This document shows positions 6,001 to 9,071 of a stretch of DNA of 9,071 nucleotides, piece after piece. The DNA comes from an uncultured Ectothiorhodospiraceae bacterium (GTDB lineage Bacteria; Pseudomonadota; Gammaproteobacteria; UBA6429; Thiohalophilaceae). The stretch's first letter is position 1. Every line of letters starts with the position of its first letter. The DNA is taken from contig CAMYMO010000365.1 in NCBI GenBank assembly GCA_947259425.1, positions 1-9,071 on the forward strand. Reading direction: 5' to 3'. The notes below the pieces were generated by a model. That model made no database searches, was not told the DNA's origin, and saw only the letters and a list, made by a program, of their open reading frames with translations. The translations under genes and the position numbers were made by a program.

Positions 6001-8520
6001 AAGGCTCGAAGTGGTATCGCCGATGAGCAACAATGGACCTACATCAGTAAAAACGGAAAACGTTTTCCCGTTTCGCTAACCATGACCGCACTACACGATC
6101 CACATGATCAAATTATCGGTTTTGTTGCGATAGCGCGTGACATCAGCCGCCAACAAGAAGCTGAAGAAGAGATCAGTCGTTTTAAAACCACACTCGACAT
6201 GACACTCGACTGTGTTTATATGTTTTCACCCGAAACCTTGAAATACTTCTATGTAAATCAAGGCGCGATGGAACAGGTGGGTTATACCTACAAAGAATTA
6301 ATCCGCATGTCACCGGTCGATATTCTGACCGAATACGACGAAGCAGGTTTTCGTAAAATGTTGAACTCGATGATAACGGGTCAACGTAATGCGATTACCT
6401 TTGAATCGTATCATCAGCATCGCAATGGTGGCACGATACCCGTTGAAGTCTTCCTACAATACATTTATCCCGTCGATCAGGAACCCCGTTTTGTGGCGAT
6501 TGTACGCGACATTACCGAACGTCGACGTACCGCTGAAAATCTCGCCCATGCCGAAGAGCGTGCCCGTATGTTACTTGAGTCAGCCGGTGAAGGTATTTAC
6601 GGTATGGATCTTGAAGGCCGAACAACCTTTGTTAATCCCGCCGCGGCACGTATTTTAAGTTACGATGCCTTAGACTTGATTGGTAAACCGATGCACGAGA
6701 TTGTGCAACACAGTTATCAGGATAAATCACATTACCCCTATGAGTTTAGTCCAACCTACGCAGCCATCAGCGATGGTGATATCCAGCGCGTTTCAAATGA
6801 AGTGATGTGGCGTAAAGACGGAACGGTCTTCCCGGTAGAATATACGGTCACCCCGTTACGTAAAAATGATTATATCACCGGTGCAGTGGTCATCTTTAAT
6901 GACATCACTGAACGTAAAAAAGTTGAACAAATTAAAAATGAATTTATTTCGACCGTATCACATGAACTACGCACACCTTTAACCTCGGTACGTGGCTCAT
7001 TAGGATTATTAGTCGGTGGTGCGGTTGGTGAAATTCCAGAACAGGCTTCGACACTATTGAGCATCGCCAATAAAAATACAGAACGTCTTCTGCTGTTAAT
7101 TAACGATATTCTTGATATAGAAAAAATCGAATCGGGTAAGATGGTTTACCATTACAAATTACTTAACCTGCAGGAATTCCTGGAAACCTCGATCCAGGCC
7201 AACTATTCTTACGGTGAACAATTTGGGGTCAAGTTTGTAATCTCGCAATGTCCTGACGTACACATCTACGCGGATGGTGATCGACTCATGCAGGTGATGA
7301 ATAATTTATTATCGAACTCGGCTAAATTCTCCAGCGAACAATCACAGGTTGAGATATCAGCCGTGCGTCGTGCACATAAGATTCGTATTTCGATAACTGA
7401 TAACGGAAAAGGCATCCCACAAAATTTCCAAAAACATATTTTTGAAAAATTTGCGCAGGCCGATGCCTCGGACACCCGTGCCTTAAGTGGTACCGGTTTA
7501 GGACTCAGTATCAGTAAAGCTATCGTCGAACAACATGGCGGACGAATCGACTTCGTATCCCGAGTTAATATTGGTACGACCTTCTTCTTTGATTTACCGG
7601 TGTGGACAAAGAATGAGGAAACCGATGTACCCTCATTACCCGCCCCGGCAAAATACCGAATCTTAATTTGTGAAAACGACGCGGATATCGCCTTTATGTT
7701 ACGCATGATCCTGGCGCAGGCCGGATTCGATGCCGATGTCGCACGAACCGTCGAACAGGCAAAGTTCGCCATTAAAGATCAACAATATCTTGCCGTGACC
7801 CTGGACTTATCCTTACCCGATGAGCGCGGTCGTACCTATGACCCGGAAGGCATTAAACTCGTTAAAGAATTACGTCGTCAGGATCGTACCCGTGAATTAC
7901 CCGTCATCGTGGTCTCGGCTATCGCGGATCAGGCGAAAAAACGTTTAAACGGCAGCGCGTTTGGTATCATCGATTGGTTAGAGAAACCGTTAAACGAGGA
8001 TCGTTTACTCTCTGCGGTTAAAAGCATCGCCACCCACAAACAAGGTTTGCCTAGAATCCTGCACGTGGAAGATGATCCAATCATCTATGAAATGGTCAGG
8101 GTATTGTTACGCGGAGAGGTCGACCTGGTATTAGCCTTAACCTTAAGCGAGGCACACCAGAAACTTCGGGCTGAAGTGTTTGATTTGATTTTACTTGATG
8201 TGGAACTGACCGATGGTTCTGGTCTTGATTTAATAAACGATTTAGACGATGTAGAATACATGCCACAAGTGGTGATCTTCTCGTCCACCGAGGTAGGGCC
8301 TGAAGTGGCGCAGAAAGTAAAAGCGGCATTGGTTAAAACCAAAGATAATCGAAAAGAATTAATTAATGTCATCATGTCGGTCATTAAAGAACGTGAGATG
8401 CAAATGGTCGAAATGACCGAAGCACATACCGATCATATTGAACTTCCTCAATTGGACGTTGTGACCGATAGCGACAGAGAAGTACCAGACAGAGAAGTAC
8501 GAGATCAGGATAATGGCTAA
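3031..8520 (+). CDS. Giant hybrid sensor histidine kinase (2 TM, 2 GAF, 5 PAS, HisKA, HATPase, 2 REC)
   Basis: The 1829-residue membrane kinase has TM1 about 14-32, a periplasmic region 33-257 (Cache-like by pattern only) and TM2 about 258-282. In the cytoplasm follow a coiled linker, GAF1 about 315-455 (SYIGTAVYVRGQVYGTLNF), GAF2 about 470-635, then PAS domains at about 650-770, 780-898, 908-1038, 1048-1163 and 1172-1293, most ending in a DIT-type PAC motif. The HisKA domain carries H1311 (VSHELRTPL), and the HATPase the N box (N1425/N1429), D1457 (DNGKGI) and GTGLGLS (1487-1493). REC1 (1542-1665) has D1592, S1629 and K1652; REC2 (1674-1785) has D1723 and K1769. All catalytic residues are present. 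PAS2 resembles the FixL haem PAS. A stop codon directly precedes the ATG and no good ribosome binding site is seen; ATG 3070 (M14) is an alternative start. The ligands are unknown. Confidence 0.92.
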   Translation: MKFKFAQSTQSFRMGALLAILLLACALILWNAIDQHQTTKQERTLQVKTSLDGAAQEIAAYLERLQDESYIIANTRQNSIQNLLDNPLDDNEREQLITQIRKSMPDLFTLTIANDRGAILLEDHQEHIDELCRTSIRNFAYNTDPPLIEVHSVKTGDHFHMLNKIEMTDDERVILYLSFNLKTIQRLLESNKIHNYDVLLLHKDKHGLVQVNASKKLINDQTEHRLSEDNYSEIQYKSLVPGTQWELVAIQTKLPPIASAWTNALWAFSLLLLLGSTALWLLRRTDTLILEQSAALKREQRRINNLQQTTISSELSFHEKVRALLVMGLDEFGMEVAILSRVEGNVYSIVTAVSPDNSLQPGMSFNLANTYCRHTLSSGHPTGIEKTDQSLGMDHPFYTKKSIASYIGTAVYVRGQVYGTLNFSSFKNYDGKFNPEDFRFLQLMAQWIGLEIERRESEQQSQTKNQLLESISRAQSYFISENVQPTAMFDQILSDLLSLSYSNVGFIAEVKYNKDNKPYVEMLATGQRYESSDELLSFIEKSITGTELTDSKNVLSEVIRSGAPIISNNIEHEQTAQSLPDGSPPLSTFMGVPLYHGTQLVGIFGLANSPDGYHESFLYTLAPLATASANLIWALRNESQRIHTEHALRESEEQLKLALEGANDGLWDWDIKNNIAYFSPRWQTMLGFKPGEIRPTKESKEELIHPSDLKFVKSTLQEHLDAHTSIYKSEHRVKTKDGHWIWILDRGKVVERAEDGTPLRMVGTHTDITERKLAEEAVRERETRIAAILDTAVDGIITISDLGIIETFNPAAEKIFGYETKDVLGRNVSMLMQTGDRDLHDTFIKRYLTSGNAKILGQRREVVGLRANGSTFPMQLAVSEMKLGDRLHFTGIIRDITATKEAERLLEDTMAFKQGILDSAKLSIISTDADGLIQTFNAAAQQMLGYSPVELVGRSTPEMFHDRDEITQRAIQLSEELGSSIRAGFEVFVAKARSGIADEQQWTYISKNGKRFPVSLTMTALHDPHDQIIGFVAIARDISRQQEAEEEISRFKTTLDMTLDCVYMFSPETLKYFYVNQGAMEQVGYTYKELIRMSPVDILTEYDEAGFRKMLNSMITGQRNAITFESYHQHRNGGTIPVEVFLQYIYPVDQEPRFVAIVRDITERRRTAENLAHAEERARMLLESAGEGIYGMDLEGRTTFVNPAAARILSYDALDLIGKPMHEIVQHSYQDKSHYPYEFSPTYAAISDGDIQRVSNEVMWRKDGTVFPVEYTVTPLRKNDYITGAVVIFNDITERKKVEQIKNEFISTVSHELRTPLTSVRGSLGLLVGGAVGEIPEQASTLLSIANKNTERLLLLINDILDIEKIESGKMVYHYKLLNLQEFLETSIQANYSYGEQFGVKFVISQCPDVHIYADGDRLMQVMNNLLSNSAKFSSEQSQVEISAVRRAHKIRISITDNGKGIPQNFQKHIFEKFAQADASDTRALSGTGLGLSISKAIVEQHGGRIDFVSRVNIGTTFFFDLPVWTKNEETDVPSLPAPAKYRILICENDADIAFMLRMILAQAGFDADVARTVEQAKFAIKDQQYLAVTLDLSLPDERGRTYDPEGIKLVKELRRQDRTRELPVIVVSAIADQAKKRLNGSAFGIIDWLEKPLNEDRLLSAVKSIATHKQGLPRILHVEDDPIIYEMVRVLLRGEVDLVLALTLSEAHQKLRAEVFDLILLDVELTDGSGLDLINDLDDVEYMPQVVIFSSTEVGPEVAQKVKAALVKTKDNRKELINVIMSVIKEREMQMVEMTEAHTDHIELPQLDVVTDSDREVPDREVRDQDNG
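5368..5724 (+). other. FixL-like PAS domain (predicted haem sensor) within the kinase
   Basis: This covers kinase residues about 780-898. LHDTFIKRYLTSGNAKILGQ followed by RREVVGLRANGSTFPM aligns without gaps to the haem PAS of Bradyrhizobium FixL. H840 falls on the proximal haem ligand H200, and R860, exactly 20 residues on, falls on R220, which stabilises bound oxygen. FixL H214 corresponds to K854 and I218 to Q858. The alignment is from memory of the FixL sequence; haem binding is a prediction. Confidence 0.55.
8473..8502 (+). repeat. In-frame 15-bp tandem duplication at the kinase C-terminus
   Basis: Two copies of GACAGAGAAGTACCA/GACAGAGAAGTACGA (8473-8487, 8488-8502) match at 14 of 15 bases and encode DREVP-DREVR. 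They lie in the acidic tail after REC2, just before the start of the receiver gene, and look like a recent slippage event. Confidence 0.8.
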
Positions 8521-8902
8521 AGAACTAGAACGCATACTCTACGTAGAAGACGAACCGGACATTCAGGCCGTTGCCCGAATTGCGCTTGAATCGGTCGGTG
8601 GTTTTATTGTCGAGATTTGCTCTTCCGGTTTTGAGGCCGTTGAAAAAGGCAGTCTTTTTAAACCCGACTTATTACTGCTCGACGTGATGATGCCTGGCAT
8701 GGATGGTGTTTCCACCTTGCAAGAGTTACGAAAACAACCCGGTCTGGAAAACACCCCCGCCATGTTCATGACCGCAAAGGTACGCCCCAGTGAAGTGGAA
8801 CAACTTCGAAAAGAGGGCGCCATTGATGTCATCCCCAAACCCTTCGATCCGATGACCTTGTCGGAAAATCTCAAAAGCCTCTGGAATAAACACAGCAGTT
8901 AA
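8513..8902 (+). CDS. Single-domain response regulator (CheY-like receiver)
   Basis: The 129-residue product is one receiver domain with no output domain. The acidic pocket is E12-D13, the phospho-acceptor D57 (LLLLDVMMPGMDG), the switch threonine T87 and the conserved lysine K109 followed by proline (IPKPF), all canonical. Its ATG lies inside the end of the kinase gene (8-base overlap, ATGGCTAA), which implies translational coupling; an AGGA stands only two bases before the ATG. It is therefore the likely partner of the hybrid kinase, either as a third receiver competing for phosphate or as a diffusible carrier to an HPt or effector protein elsewhere. Its sequence is close to stand-alone receivers often found beside such kinases. 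There is no evidence for DNA binding, and the target is unknown. Confidence 0.93.
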   Translation: MAKELERILYVEDEPDIQAVARIALESVGGFIVEICSSGFEAVEKGSLFKPDLLLLDVMMPGMDGVSTLQELRKQPGLENTPAMFMTAKVRPSEVEQLRKEGAIDVIPKPFDPMTLSENLKSLWNKHSS

Positions 8903-9071
8903 ATATAAGTGTCACTTTTGACAGGTAATATTCACCGACAAATCAATGATACGGCCTGGCTGGCTATTTATAGCTATTTCTCTTTTATATCAATGACTTG
9001 TAAAAGATTCCTAAAACAGAATAATACTTGACTATCACCATTGGGCTATAAACTTAAACAATCTTTGGGGT
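8903..9071. other. AT-rich non-coding stretch after the receiver gene
   Basis: I see no gene here. A small inverted repeat TGTCA-CTTT-TGACA lies at 8910-8923. GCTATTTATAGC (8963-8974), followed by a T-rich run, might be a weak terminator. On the plus strand, TTGTAA (8998-9003) and AATAAT (9020-9025), 16 bases apart, could be a weak promoter for a gene beyond the right edge. Confidence 0.35.

Noticed and set aside
7266..7772. 168-codon open frame on the minus strand
   Set aside because: It lies wholly opposite the HisKA/HATPase/REC1 coding region, which has clear catalytic motifs; the antisense protein has no recognisable family features.
9028..9052. Promoter TTGACT with TATAAA near the right end
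   Set aside because: Both hexamers match 5/6, but the 13-base spacer is too short for sigma-70.

Overview
The window reads as chromosomal DNA of a gammaproteobacterium of moderate GC (mid-40s per cent by eye). The reasons are the protein sequences, a perfect FNR/Anr-type site, gamma-type sigma-32 and sigma-E promoter motifs, and a NrdR-type operator. I cannot name a genus. I see no mobile element, CRISPR array, tRNA or rRNA.

Layout: (1) 1-295, minus strand: the first 98 codons of a B12-dependent (class II) ribonucleotide reductase, nrdJ, which continues off the left edge. (2) 296-863: a 568-base divergent intergenic region rich in candidate regulatory sites. From left to right it holds the nrdJ ribosome binding site, a possible structured nrdJ leader, a 14-bp perfect palindrome overlapped by two divergent sigma-70-like promoters, three DnaA-box-like nonamers, a NrdR-like box, a perfect FNR box and a sigma-32 promoter. 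(3) 864-1298, plus: a small heat-shock protein of the Hsp20/IbpA family, followed by a strong intrinsic terminator. (4) 1489-2859, plus: a periplasmic DegQ-type serine protease with a candidate sigma-E promoter. (5) 3031-8520, plus: a giant 1829-residue membrane hybrid sensor histidine kinase (two membrane segments, two GAF, five PAS, HisKA, HATPase_c, two receiver domains). (6) 8513-8902, plus: a single-domain receiver protein overlapping the kinase gene by 8 bases. (7) 8903-9071: AT-rich non-coding sequence.

How the genes relate: Hsp20 (cytoplasm) and DegQ (periplasm) form a protein quality-control pair, apparently run by separate stress sigma factors. The kinase and the small receiver form a translationally coupled phosphorelay with no DNA-binding output and no HPt domain in the window. 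The second PAS domain keeps the FixL heme histidine and distal arginine at the right spacing, so the kinase may sense oxygen or another haem ligand. That would fit the FNR box and the oxygen-independent reductase to the left, but the link is inference.

The most interesting items are the FixL-like PAS domain inside the kinase and the dense, possibly layered control region between nrdJ and hsp20. Nothing here is convincingly a wholly new system.
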